Shown: in pieces, positions 31,051 through 44,100 of the stretch | How the letters are laid out: each line of letters opens with the position of its first letter | Numbering within the stretch: position 1 is the first letter of the stretch | Assembly: GCF_006636205.1 (NCBI RefSeq) | Contig: NZ_VIGB01000003.1 | Span: 8,233,641 to 8,297,640, forward strand | DNA from: Kitasatospora acidiphila | GTDB lineage: Bacteria > Actinomycetota > Actinomycetes > Streptomycetales > Streptomycetaceae | DNA: 64,000 bases | Direction: 5' to 3' | The notes under the pieces: model-generated | What the model saw: the letters and a program-made list of their open reading frames with translations, nothing else | Database searches by the model: none | What the model was told of the DNA's origin: nothing | Translations under genes and position numbers: made by a program

Positions 31051-31818
31051 GTGGGTACTGTCCGCGTCGACGCCGGATTATGGTGCCGTCGTTTCCATCC
31101 TTCACCGCAGGCCGTTTCGCGGTTGGTCTGCTTCCCGCACGCGGGCGGGTCGGCTGCCTTCTTCCACCCGGTGTCGGCGCGGCTCGCCGGCCGCACGGAC
31201 GTGGTGGCGGTGCAGTATCCCGGCCGTCAGGACCGGCGCCTCGAGCCGTGCCTGGACGACATCCACGAGCTGGCCGACCGTCTTCACGAGGTCCTGCGCG
31301 AGCAGACCGATCTGCCACTGACCTTCTTCGGCCACAGCATGGGCGCCTCGGTCGCCTTCGAGGTCGCGAGGCGCTTGGAACGCGACGGGCAGAGGCTGGC
31401 CCGCGTCTTCGTCTCCGGTAGGCGGGCACCCTCGCGTCCCCGTGACGGCGAGCAGGTCCACCTGCGCGACGACGACGGCATCGTGGCCGAGATGAAGACG
31501 CTGAGCGGCACCGATCCGGCGGTGTTCGCGGACGAGGAAATCCTGCGCATGGTCCTTCCCGCCCTGCGGGCGGACTACCGCGCCGCCGAAACGTACCGCA
31601 CCGAGCCCGGCGCGGCCCTGGTCTCCCCGATCACCGCTCTGACGGGCGATGACGACCCCCGGACCTCGATCGACGACGCGCGCGCCTGGCAGGACCACAC
31701 ATCGGGGGATTTCCAGCTCAAGGTGTTCCCCGGTGGGCACTTCTATCTGTCCGATCGGCCTGGTGACGTGATGAACGTCCTCGCCGACCACCTGGACGGC
31801 TTGCGCATGCCCTCGTGA
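31051..31818 (+). CDS. Type II thioesterase of the PKS cluster
   Basis: The protein of about 255 residues is an editing thioesterase: LVCFPHAGGSAAFFHPVS at the N-terminus, VQYPGRQDR, nucleophile elbow FFGHSMGASVAFE (Ser), then ALTGDDDPRTS (Asp) and FPGGHFYL (His). Such enzymes remove aberrant acyl groups from stalled ACPs. GTG 31051 fits the family start; the frame is open further upstream but without homology. Codon 10 is TTA (31078-31080), the rare Leu codon of Streptomyces, so its translation may depend on the bldA tRNA. It precedes the first PKS gene by about 315 nt. Confidence 0.9.
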   Translation: MGTVRVDAGLWCRRFHPSPQAVSRLVCFPHAGGSAAFFHPVSARLAGRTDVVAVQYPGRQDRRLEPCLDDIHELADRLHEVLREQTDLPLTFFGHSMGASVAFEVARRLERDGQRLARVFVSGRRAPSRPRDGEQVHLRDDDGIVAEMKTLSGTDPAVFADEEILRMVLPALRADYRAAETYRTEPGAALVSPITALTGDDDPRTSIDDARAWQDHTSGDFQLKVFPGGHFYLSDRPGDVMNVLADHLDGLRMPS

Positions 31819-32133
31819 TTTCCCGGTCGACTTCGCCGGGGTGCTGCCGGCCCACGCGGGCGGCTTCATTCCCGTGCCCGCTTCCTGACATTCTCGAAAT
31901 GGTTCACGGGTGATCGCCCAAGGAGTACCTCCGGGCGCCTGTGAAGCATGCCCGTGCCATTGCGGTAAACAGCTGGACCTATGGTGTTCCAGGCTGTCCG
32001 TACCCGTTCAGAAATGATCCGTGGGATTGATTCCGGCCGTGTTCTTCCGGGGTTCGATTCCGGGTGCGTACCCCTCGCTGCCGCTGGTCGGTGTCCGAGG
32101 CAGGCGCGTTCTTCCCTGAGTTATGGAGATCTG
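31819..32133. other. Intergenic region upstream of the first PKS gene
   Basis: No gene is visible. The frame of the PKS gene is open back to 31981, but those residues show no homology. GATTCCGG occurs twice (near 32034 and 32055), the second within the tRNA-T-arm-like GGTTCGATTCC. No convincing promoter hexamers with normal spacing were found. Confidence 0.5.
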
Positions 32134-35100
32134 GTGGCCGGTACCGTGCTGTCGAACAACTCGACGAATTCCATGGACACTCGCGAGCTCGTGCAGGGCG
32201 AACCCGTCGCCGTGGTCGGGATCGCCTGCCGGTTCCCCGGGGCCGATACGCCGGAGGAGTTCTGGCGGCTGCTCAGAGCGGGCAAGGACGCCGTCACGGA
32301 AGCCCCCGAGGACCGCCGGTCGGCCGAGGGTGAGGACGATCGCCCCCGCCGGGCCGGCTACCTGCGCGAGGTCGACCGATTCGACGCCGCGTTCTTCGGC
32401 ATCCCCGCCGCCGAAGCCGCCGCCATGGACCCGCAGCAGCGGCTGACGCTGGAGCTGGCGTGGGAAACCCTCGAGCACGCCGGCACCCCGGCAACCCGGC
32501 TCAAGGACACCCGGACCGGTGTCTTCCTCGGTGCCATCGCCGATGACTACGCGACCCTGACCCGCCGCCGGCAGGAGCCGGGCGCCTACACCCTGACGGG
32601 CCTGCAGCGCAGCATCATCGCCAACCGCATCTCCTACTGGTTCGGCCTGCACGGGCCGAGCATCGCGGTGGACACCGGCCAGTCCTCCGCCCTGGTCGCC
32701 GTCCACCTGGCCTGTGAGAGCCTCTGGCGGGGCGCCTGCGAAATCGCGCTCGCCGGCGGCGTGAACCTCAACCTCCTCCCCGACACGACCGGGACCATCG
32801 CCCGCACCGGCGCGCTGTCCCCTGACGGCCGCTGCTACACCTTCGACGCCCGGGCCAACGGGTACGCCCGGGGAGAGGGAGCGGGCCTGGTCCTCCTCAA
32901 GCCGCTCTCCCGCGCGCTGGCCGACGGCGACACGGTCTACGCGGTGATCCGCGGTGGCGCGGTCAACAACGACGGCGGCGGAGACAGCCTCACCACGCCG
33001 AACAGGAGCGCCCAGGAAGCGGTCCTGCGGCTCGCGTACGCCCACGCCGGGGTCGAACCGGCCGAGGTCGGATACGTCGAACTGCACGGCACCGGCACCC
33101 CCACCGGCGATCCGATCGAAGCCGCGGCGCTCGGCACCGTCCTCGGCGCGGCCCGCCCGGCCGCGGCACCGCTGCCGGTCGGCTCGGTCAAGACCAACAT
33201 CGGGCACCTCGAAGGAGCGGCCGGCATCGCCGGCCTGATCAAGGTGGTGCTGGCGCTCCACCATCGGGAGCTGCCGCCGAGCCTGAACCACGAGTCGCCC
33301 AACCCGCGGATCCCGCTGGACCGTTTGGGCCTGCGCGTCAACACGGAGCTCAACCCGCTGCCGCGCACCGGGACACCGCCGGTCGCCGGGGTCAGCTCCT
33401 TCGGCATCGGCGGAACCAACTGCCACCTGGTGCTCTCCGCAGTGGCACCCGTGGCACCCACGACAGCGGACCTGGCGGTCGAGGATCCCGGACCGGCGGC
33501 GCTCCTGCCCTGGGTGCTCTCCGGCCGCGGCGAGCCGGCCCTGCGCGCCCAGGCCCGACGCCTGGCGGACCTCCTGGCCGAACAGCCGGACCTCCGGCCG
33601 GCCGACGTCGCCCTGACCCTGGCGACCGCCCGGACGCACCTCGAGCAACGCGCCGTCCTGCTCGGATCATCGACCGAGCAGTTCCGCAGCGCACTCACCG
33701 CACTGGCCGCCGGAGACACCTTCACCGGCCTGGTCACGGGCACGGCCGCGACAGGCACCGACGGACCTGTCTTCGTCTTCCCCGGACAGGGCAGCCAGTG
33801 GGTCGGCATGGCCGCCGAACTCCTCGACACCGCACCGGTGTTCCGGCAGCAGATCGACGACTGCGCCGAAGCGCTGGCGCCCTACGTCGACTGGTCCCTG
33901 ACCGGCGTCCTGCGCAACGAACCGGACGCCCCGCCGCTCGACCGGGTCGACGTGGTGCAGCCGGTCCTGTTCGCCGTGATGGTGTCGCTGGCGGCACTGT
34001 GGCGCTCCCATGGAGTGCGGCCCTCCGCAGTGATCGGCCACTCCCAGGGCGAGATCGCCGCGGCCTGCGTCGCCGGTGCGCTCTCCCTCGACGACGCGGC
34101 CCGCGTGGTCGCCCTGCGCAGCCACGCCCTGATCGCGCTCTCCGGGCAGGGCGGCATGACGGCCGTGCCGCTCCCGGCGGACGACGTCGCCGAACGGCTC
34201 CGCCGCTTCGGGGGGCGGCTGTCCATCGCAGCCGTCAACGGCCCCCGCTCGACGGTCGTCGCCGGCGAACCGGACGCCCTCGACCAGCTGCTCGCCGACT
34301 GCCAGGCCGACGACGTCCGCGCCAAGCGCATCGCCGTCGACTACGCCTCCCACTCTCCCCAGGTCGAGGCGATCGAGCACCGGCTGGCGGAACTGCTCGC
34401 GCCGATCACCGCCCGCACTACGGACATCCCGTTCTACTCCACCCTCACCGGCCGGCTCATGGACACCGCCGGGCTGGACGCCGGCTACTGGTACCAGGGG
34501 CTCCGGCACGCCGTCCGCTTCCAGGACGCGCTCCAGGCCGCGTTCGACGACGGCCACCACACCGTGATCGAGGTCAGCCCGCACCCCGTCCTGACCATGG
34601 GAGTGCAGGAGAGCGCCGAGGCCGTCGGTGCCGACGTCCGGGTGCTGGGCACGCTGCGACGCGACGAAGGCGGCCATGACCGCTTCCTCACCGCACTCGC
34701 CGAGGCACACGCCCACGGCACCGCCGTCGACTGGCACACCGTCTTCGCCGGCACCGGTGCCCGGCGGACCTCACTGCCGACCTACCCGTTCCAGCGGCAG
34801 CGGTACTGGCTCGGCGAGTCCACCACCGGCACCGTCGACACCGACGAGCCGGCCACCGTTCCCGCGCTCGTACGGCAGCTCGCCGAGGCACCCGAGGCGG
34901 AACGCGAGGAGCTGCTGCGCGCCGCGATCCTCGGGCAGATCGCGACCATCCGCGGTACGGACGTTCCCGACCAGCAGAGCGCCCGGACCACCTTCAAGGA
35001 GCTGGGTCTGGACTCCCTGGGCGCGATGGACCTCAGGTCCCGGCTCATGGCACTCACCGGCCTCCGGCTGCCGGCCGGCCTGCTCTTCGACCACCCGACG

Positions 35101-38100
35101 CCCACGGCCCTCAGCCGCCACCTGCTGCGACTGCTGGCCGCCGCAGCAGCCGACGGCGGTGGTACGCCGGTCAAGGATCGCCGCACGGCCCCCGAAACCG
35201 CCCCTGCCGCGTCCGAGGCGCCCGACGCGCTCGACGACGAGCGGATCGCCATCGTGGGCATGGCCTGCCGTTTCCCCGGCGGGGTCCACTCGCCCGAGGA
35301 CCTCTGGCAGTTGGTGGCGAACGGCGTGGACGCCATCACCGACTTCCCCACCGACCGGGCCTGGGAACAGAACGGCCCGGAGGCCGACTACGCCCCCGGG
35401 GCGGATTCCTGCTGGACGCGGCCGAGTTCGACGCCGAGTTCTTCGGGATCTCGCCGCGTGAGGCACTGGCGATGGACCCGCAGCAGCGGCTGCTGCTGGA
35501 GACCTCCTGGGAGGTGCTGGAGCGTGCCGGCATCGACCCGGACACCCTGTACGGCAGCCGGACCGGTGTGTTCGTGGGCGCCATGGCGCAGGAGTACGGG
35601 CCCCGGCTGCACCAGTCGACCGGAGTCGTCGCCGGTCATGTGCTGACCGGTACCACTGCGAGCATCCTCTCCGGCCGGATCGCGTACAGCCTGGGCCTGG
35701 AGGGGCCGGCGGTGACGGTGGACACGGCGTGTTCGTCGTCGCTGGTGGCGCTGCACCTGGCGGTTCAGGCGCTGCGTTCGGGCGAGTGCGAGCTGGCGCT
35801 TGCCGGGGGAGCGACCGTCATGGCCAACCCCGGCATGTTCGCCGAGTTCTCGCGCCAAGGCGGGCTCGCGGCGGACGGTCGGTGCAAGGCGTTCGCGGAT
35901 GCGGCGGACGGCACGGGCTGGGCCGAGGGTGTCGGCGTGCTGCTGGTGGAGCGGCTGTCGGATGCCCGCCGCCTGGGTCACAAGGTGCTTGCGGTGGTGC
36001 GGGGTTCGGCGGTGAACCAGGACGGTGCGTCGAATGGTCTGACCGCGCCGAACGGTCCGTCGCAGCAGCGGGTGATCCGGCAGGCGCTGGCGAATGCGCG
36101 GCTGGCGGTGGGTGATGTGGACGCGGTGGAGGCGCACGGCACGGGGACGCGGTTGGGTGACCCGATCGAGGCGCAGGCCCTGATGGACACCTACGGTCAG
36201 GGGCGCGCGGCTGAACGGCCGTTGCTTCTGGGGTCGTTGAAGTCGAACATCGGCCACGCCCAGGCTGCTGCCGGTGTGGGTGGCGTGATCAAGATGGTGA
36301 TGGCGATGCGGGAGGGTGTGCTCCCGCGGACGCTGCACGTGGACGCGCCGTCGCCGCATGTGGACTGGTCGGCGGGTGCGGTGGAGTTGCTGACGGAGCC
36401 GCGGACGTGGCCGGAGACGGGCCGGGTGCGTCGGTCTGCGGTGTCGTCGTTCGGGATCAGCGGGACGAATGCGCACGTGATCCTGGAGCAGGCGGAGGAG
36501 CCTGCGGAGGTGGCGGAGTCGGGGGCGTTGGTTGGGTTTCCGGTGGTGCCGTTGGTGGTGTCGGGTAAGTCTGAGGAGGCGGTGCGGGGTCAGGCTGCGG
36601 CGCTGTTGGAGTGGGTGCGTGAGGGTGATGTCCGGGTGCTGGATGCGGCGTTCTCGGTGTTGACGTCGCGTTCGGTGTTCGAGCGTCGGGCGGCTGTGGT
36701 GGCGGCTGATGGTGGTGAACTGCTCGCTGCTCTGGGTGGGTTGGCGTCGGGTGCGGTCGGGGTGTCGGGTGTGGTGTCTGGTCGGTTGGGGGTGGTGTTC
36801 TCGGGTCAGGGTTCGCAGTGGGCGGGCATGGGGCGGGAGTTGGGTGAGGCGTTCCCGGTGTTCGCCCAGGCGTATGAGGCGGTGTGTGCGCAGCTGGGGG
36901 TGGAGCTGCCGTCGGATGACTTGATCCATCAGACCGGGTTTGCGCAGCCGGGGATTTTCGCGTTGGAGGTGGCGCTGTATCGGTTGTTGGAGTCGTGGGG
37001 TGTGACGGCTGGGGTGTTGGCCGGGCATTCGGTGGGTGAGATCGCTGCCGCGCATGTGGCGGGGGTGCTGTCGCTGGAGGATGCGTGTGCGTTGGTGGTG
37101 GCGCGTGGGCGGTTGATGCAGGCGCTGCCGGCGGGTGGCGCGATGGTGGCGGTCGGCGGGTCCGAGGAGACGGTCCGCGAGGTGCTGGCGCAGGCCGAGG
37201 GTGTGTGGGTGGCGGCGGTGAACGGTCCGTCGTCGGTGGTGCTGTCCGGGCACGAGGAACCGGTGTTGGCGGCTGCCGAGCGTCTGGCCGAGCAGGGCTG
37301 CCGTACGCGGCGCTTGACGGTGAGTCATGCGTTCCACTCGGGTCTGATGGATCCGATGCTGGAGGAGTTCGCGGGCGTCGTGGCCGGGTTGGAGTTGCGG
37401 GAGCCGATGCTGCCGCTGGTCTCCACGGTGACCGGCCGGGTGGAGTCGGAGTTGTGGACGCAGCCGCAGTACTGGGTGCGTCAGGTCCGCGAGGCGGTGC
37501 GATTCGCTGACGGTGTCGCCGCCATGCTGGACTTGGGTGTTGGCAGCTTCGTCGAGGTCGGGCCGGATGCGGTGCTGTCCGGGATGGTTGCTGAGTGCCT
37601 GCCGCAGGACGGCCCGGCCCGCAGCGTGGTGCCGACCATGCGCTCGGGCCGCGACCAGGTCCGCGCTGCCGTGGAGGCGCTGGCGCGCCTGCACGCCACC
37701 GGCACCCCAGTCGCCTGGCCCGCGCTGTTCGAGGGCTCCGGCGCCCGCCGCGTCGACCTGCCGACGTACGCGTTCCAGCGCCGCCGTTACTGGCTGCACG
37801 CGCCCGGAGCAGCCGGCGAGGTGGGCGCAGCAGGCCTGGACGCGCCGGATCACCCGCTCCTGAGGGCTGCCGTGACGCTCGCCGGGTCCGGCGAGGTCCT
37901 GATGACCGGCCGCCTCTCGCTGGCCACCCATCCCTGGCTCGCGGATCACGCCGTGCTGGGCGACGCCATCGTTCCCGGTACCGCGCTGCTGGAACTGGCG
38001 CTCCGGGCCGGCGCGGAGGTCGGCTGCGGGCTGGTCGAGGAACTCACCATCCAGGCTCCTCTGGTGCTGCCCGCAGTCGGCGGCATCCTGCTCCAGCTCT

Positions 38101-41100
38101 CCGTCGGAAGGCCGGATCAGGGCGGCCGACGTACCGTCGAGCTCCACTCCCGGCCCGAGTACGGTCCGGACGAGATCCCGTGGACGCTCAACGCCGCAGG
38201 CACTCTGGCCCCACAGCAGTCCGAGCCGTCCGAGAGCAGCACGGTCTGGCCCCCGGAGGGTGCGACCGAAGTCGCGATCGACGGGTTGTACGACCGCCTC
38301 TCGGAGCTCGGCTTCGCCTATGGTCCGGCCTTCCAGGGGCTGCGTACCGTGTGGCGTCACGGTGACCGCACCTATGCAGAGGTCGCACTGCCGGCGGATC
38401 AGCACGGCACCTCGTTTGCTCTCCACCCCGCGCTGCTGGACGCCGCTCTGCACGCGGTGGCGTTCGGCGCACCCGACCTGCCGTCGAACGGCACCCTGCC
38501 GTTCTCCTGGAGCGGTGTCCGCCTCCACGCCGAGGCCGCGTCCAGCCTGCGGGTCCGGTTCACGCCTGTCGGCAGTGGGACGGTCGCCCTGGACGTCACC
38601 GACGAGTTCGGGCAGCCGGTCGCATCGATCGACGCCCTTGCTCTGCGCCCGGTCAGCGCCGAGCGCCTGCGGGCCGCCCGGACCTCGTTCCACGAGTCGC
38701 TCTTCCAGGTCACCTGGTCGGGCGCGCCGATGCCCGCACCGTCGGAGGCGACCCGTGCCGTGGTCGGTGGCCCGCTGACGGACGGCGACGAGTGCTTCCC
38801 CGACCTCGCCACCCTGGCCCGTGCGGTCGATGCCGTCCGTCCGGCGCCCGACGTCCTGCTGCTCGCCCCTGAGCCGCGTCTGGAGGGCGGTGAGGGACCG
38901 GAGGCGGTGCGCGCCTCGGTCCGGCACCTGCTGGCCGACCTGCAGTCCGCGCTGGCCGACGAGCGGTTCGGCGATGCCACGATCGCCGTCGTGACCAGGA
39001 ACGCCGTGTCCACCGGTGGAGAGCCGCCGCAGCTGCCCCAGGCTGCCGCCTGGGGTCTCGTGCGGGCTGCTCAGACCGAGCACCCGAACCGGATCGTCCT
39101 GATCGACCTGGACGAGCAGGACTCCTCCGTGGCCGCGGTGCCGGCTGCACTGGCCTCCGGTGAGCCGCAACTGGCCGTCCGATCCGGCGAGTTGCTCGTC
39201 CCCCGGCTCGGCCGGGTGCCCTCCGGGGACGACACCCCGGTGGTCTTCGGTGCCATGGGCACCGTCCTGCTGACCGGCGCGACCGGCACCCTCGGGGCGC
39301 TGCTGGCCCGTCACCTGGTGACCGGGCACGGCGTGCGCCACCTGCTGCTGCTCAGCCGTCGCGGGGCGGCCGCACCAGGGGCGACCGAGCTGGTCGACGA
39401 GTTGGCCGCACTCGGCGCGACCGCCCAGGTGGCGGCCTGCGACGCGGCCGATCGGGACGAGTTGGCGGCGGTCATCGCGGCCATCCCCGCCGACCGGCCG
39501 CTGGTGGGCATCGTGCACGCCGCCGGTGTCCTCGACGACGGCGTCATCGAGTCCCTCACACCCGAGCGGACCGACGCCGTGCTCCGCCCGAAGGTCGACG
39601 CGGCCTGGCACCTGCACGAGCTGACCGCCGACCTGGACCTGCGGGCCGTGGTGTTCTTCTCGTCCATCGCCGGTGTCCTCGGGAATGCCGGTCAGGGCAA
39701 CTACGCTGCGGCGAACGCCTTCCTGGACGCCTTCGCCCAGCGGCTGCGCGACCAGGGCGTCCCCGCGACCTCGCTGGCCTGGGGGCTGTGGGACCAGCGC
39801 GGCGGCATGTCGGGCAGCCTCGACCAGGCAGGCGTCGACCGACTTGCCCGCTCGGGTCTGCTGCCGCTGGGGGCCGCCGAGGGCCTGGCGCTGTTCGACG
39901 CGGCGCTCGCCGGCCCCCAGGCCGCCGTGGTGCCCGCCCGGCTCGACCTCGCGGCGCTGCGCGAACGCGCGGACGGCGCACCGGTCCCCGTCCTGCTCAG
40001 CGCCCTGGCGCCGGCACCGGCGCGGCGGACGCTCGACGCCAGGAGGCGTGCGGCGGGCACGCTGGCCGACCGCCTGCGCGGTGTCGCCCCGGCCGAGCGC
40101 GAGCGCCTCGTCCTCGACCTGGTCCGGACGGAGGCGGCCGCGGTTCTCGGCTACGCGTCGAAGAACGCTGTCACCGAAGGCCGGGCGTTCAAGGAGCTGG
40201 GCTTCGACTCGCTCTCGGCCGTCGAGCTGAGGAACCGGCTCAACACCGCCACCGGCCTGCGCCTGCCGACCACCCTGCTGTTCGACTACCCGACGCCCGG
40301 CGAGCTGGCCGCCCACCTGTGCGGCGAGGTCTCGGATGACGCCGAGCTCTCCGGGGCGGACCAGGCGACTGTCGGCCGTTCGGCTGCGGTGGGTGCGTCG
40401 GATGAGCCGATTGCGATCGTGGGGATGAGTTGCCGGTATCCGGGTGGGGTGCGGTCGCCGGAGGAGTTGTGGCGGCTGGTCGCGGGCGGGGTGGATGCGG
40501 TTTCGGGGTTCCCGGCGGATCGTGGGTGGGATCTGGCGGCGTTGTATGACCCGGATCCGGATGTGCGTGGGACGTCGTATGCCCGTGAGGGTGGGTTCCT
40601 GCACGAGGCGGCCGAGTTCGACCCGGCGTTCTTCGGGATCTCGCCGCGTGAGGCGCTGGCGATGGACCCGCAGCAGCGGCTGCTGCTGGAGGCGTCCTGG
40701 GAGGCGTTCGAGCGGGCCGGCCTGGACCCGGAGTCGCTGCGGGGCAGCCGCACCGGTGTGTTCGCCGGGGTGATGTACCACGACTACGCGACGCGGCTGG
40801 CGAACATCCCGGACGGTTTCGAGGGTTACCTCGGCAACGGCAGCGCGGGCAGCGTGGCATCCGGCCGGGTGTCGTACGTGTTCGGCCTGGAGGGGCCGGC
40901 GGTGACGGTGGACACCGCGTGTTCGTCGTCGCTGGTGGCACTGCACCTGGCGGCGCAGGCGCTGCGTTCGGGTGAGTGTGATCTGGCGCTGGCCGGTGGT
41001 GTGACGGTGATGTCGACCCCGGCGACCTTTGTCGAGTTCTCGCGGCAGCGTGCGTTGGCGGCGGACGGTCGGTGCAAGGCCTTCTCCAACGCCGCGGACG

Positions 41101-44100
41101 GCACGGGCTGGGCCGAGGGTGTCGGCATGCTGCTGGTCGAGCGGTTGTCGGATGCTCGTCGCCTCGGTCACAAGGTGCTTGCGGTGGTGCGGGGTTCGGC
41201 CGTGAACCAGGATGGTGCGTCGAACGGTCTGACCGCGCCGAACGGCCCGTCGCAGCAGCGGGTGATCCGGCAGGCGTTGGCGAATGCGCGCCTGACGACC
41301 GGTGATGTGGACGTGGTGGAGGCGCACGGGACGGGGACGCGGTTGGGTGACCCGATCGAGGCGCAGGCGCTGCTGGCGACCTACGGCCGGGATCGTGACG
41401 CCGAACAGCCTTTGTGGTTGGGGTCGTTGAAGTCGAACATCGGTCACACCCAGGCGGCGGCGGGCGCCGGTGGTGTGATCAAGATGGTGATGGCGATGCG
41501 GGAGGGCGTGCTTCCGCGGACCCTGCATGTCGATGAGCCATCGGCTGAGGTCGACTGGTCGGCTGGCGCGGTGCAGCTTCTGAGGGAGGGTCAGATCTGG
41601 CCTGACCGTGGGCGGGTGCGTCGGGCTGCGGTGTCGTCGTTCGGGGTGAGTGGGACGAATGCGCACGTGATTCTTGAGCAGGCGGAGGTGCCTGCGGAGG
41701 CGGTTGTTGAAGAGCCTGTGGTGGGGCTTCCGGTGGTGCCGTTGGTGGTGTCGGGCAAGTCCGAGGCGGCGGTGCGGGGTCAGGCGGCGGCGTTGGTGGA
41801 GCGGCTGGAGGCTGATCCTGGGCTGGGGTTGCTGGATACGGCGTTCTCGCTGGTGTCGTCGCGTGCGGTGTTCGGGTCCCGGGCGGTGGTGACGGGGTCG
41901 GATCGCGGTGAAGTGCTGGCTGGTTTGGGTGAGTTGGCGTCGGGTGGGGTGTCCTCGGGTGTGGTGTCGGGGTCGGTGGTTGATGGTGGTGTGGTGTTTG
42001 TTTTCCCGGGTCAGGGGTCGCAGTGGCTGGGGATGGCGGGGGAGTTGCTGGTGGCGTCGGAGGTGTTCGCGGCCCGGATGGGTGAGTGTGAGCGGGCGCT
42101 GAGCGGCTTGGTGGATTGGTCGTTGGGTGAGGTGGTGCGTTCGGGTGATGAGGGGTGGTTGGAGCGGGTTGATGTGGTGCAGCCGGTGTTGTGGGCGGTG
42201 ATGGTGTCGCTGGCGGAGGTGTGGCGGTCGTACGGGGTTGAGCCGGCGGCGGTGGTGGGGCATTCGCAGGGTGAGATCGCGGCGGCGGTGGTTGCGGGTG
42301 GGTTGTCGTTGGAGGACGGCGCGCGGGTGGTGGTGCTGCGTTCCAAGGCCATCGCGGAGGAACTGGCCGGTTCGGGCGGGATGGTGTCGGTGGGCGCGGG
42401 TGCCGGTGAGGTGCGCGGACTGCTGGAGCAGTGGGGCGGCGATGGCGTGTCGGTTGCGGCGGTCAACGGCGTTGCCTCGACGGTGGTTTCGGGCCCGACC
42501 CTGCCGCTGGAGGAGTTCATGGCCTGGTGCGAGGGTCGTGAGGTGCGGGTGCGGCGGATCCCGGTGGACTACGCCTCGCATTCGCAGATGGTGGAGGGCC
42601 TGCGTGAGCGTCTGGCCCGCGACCTGGCGCCGATCGTGCCGGTCTCCGGCCAGGTGCCATTCTGGTCGACCGTGACCGGCGGCTTCCTGGACACCAAGGA
42701 GCTCGACGCCGCGTACTGGTACACCAACCTGCGTCAGACGGTGGAGTTCCGTCACGGCGTCGAAGGCCTTCTGGCGGACGGTCACGGCCTGTTCATCGAG
42801 GTCAGCTCGCACCCCGTCCTGGTTCCGGCGATCGAGGAGGTCATCGGCGAGCAGGACACCGTTGCCGCGGCGATCGGTACCCTGCGTCGTGGTGAGGGTG
42901 GCTGGGCGCGTCTGACCGCGTCCCTGGCGCAGGCCTTCGTGCACGGCGCCCCGGTCGCCTGGCCCACCCTCTTCGAGGGCACCAGCGCCCGCCGCGCCGA
43001 CCTGCCCACCTACGCGTTCCAACGCCAGCGTTACTGGCTGGACGCACCCAGTGCGCCGAGCGACGCGGTCGACCTCGGTCTCAGCTCGGGTGACCATCCG
43101 CTGGTCGGGGCCACGGTGGAGCTGGCCGGCGGCGAAGGGGCGCTGTTCACCGGACGGTTGTCGCTGTCGTCCCACCCTTGGCTCGCGGACCACACCGTGT
43201 TCGGCGCCGGCATCGTGCCGGGCACGGCGCTCGTGGAGCTCGCCATGCACGCCGGACGCCAGGTCGGCTGTCCGGATCTTGAGGAGCTCACCCTCGCAGC
43301 GCCGCTCGTCCTCGCGGAGCACGGCGGGACGCAGCTGCAGCTGTCGCTCGGTGAGCCGGACGACACGGGCAGGCGAGCGGTCCGCATCTTCTCGCGACCG
43401 GAGGGGACCGGAAGCGACGCAGAGCAGTGGACCGCCCACGCGAGCGGCCTGCTGGCTCCCGAAGCTGACGGGGCACTCGCCGAGCAGCTGTCGGAATGGC
43501 CGCCGGCCGGTGCCGCACCGGTCGACGTCGACGAGCTCTACCACCGGCTGGGACTTCACGGCCTGGAGTACGGTCCGTCGTTCCGCGGCCTGCGCACCGT
43601 GTGGCGCCGCGGCGATGAGATCTTCGCCGAGGTGGAGCTTCCCGAGGCGGTGCGGAGCGACGCGGCGGCCTATGGTCTGCACCCGGCCCTTCTGGACGCC
43701 GCCCTGCACGCCCTGGGGCCGGAGGTCCTGATCGCGGACCACTCCTCCGTCCGACTGCCGTTCTCGTGGAACAGGGTCCGGCTGCGGACCGCCGGCGCGT
43801 CGGTTCTGCGGGTCAGCCTGCGACTGAACGGCTCCGAGGACGTGTCCGTCCTGGTGAGCGACGGCAGCGGCAGGCCGGTGGCCGGCGTCGAATCGCTCGC
43901 GATCCGGCCGGTTGCGGCCAGCCGGCTCGCGGGTGCCCGGAGCAGCGGTCAGGACGCCCTCTTCCGGCTGGACTGGCCGACGGTGAGCGTCGTACCGGAC
44001 CGGGCCGAGGAGTCGGACGCACCGGGTCCTTGGGCAGTGCTGGGAGCGGACGACCTCGGTGTCGCGACCGCTCTGGGGCAGGCCGGCCGGCAGGTCTCCC

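Noticed and set aside
32051..32067. tRNA-like T arm (GGTTCGATTCC) upstream of PKS 1, considered as a tRNA gene or attachment site
   Set aside because: No acceptor stem, anticodon arm or D arm can be folded around it, and no flanking integrase or matching repeat is present.
31981..32133. Start of the first PKS gene at 31981
   Set aside because: The extra 51 codons have no ketosynthase homology and no good ribosome site. GTG 32134 with GGAGAT is better placed, although ATG 32173 cannot be excluded.
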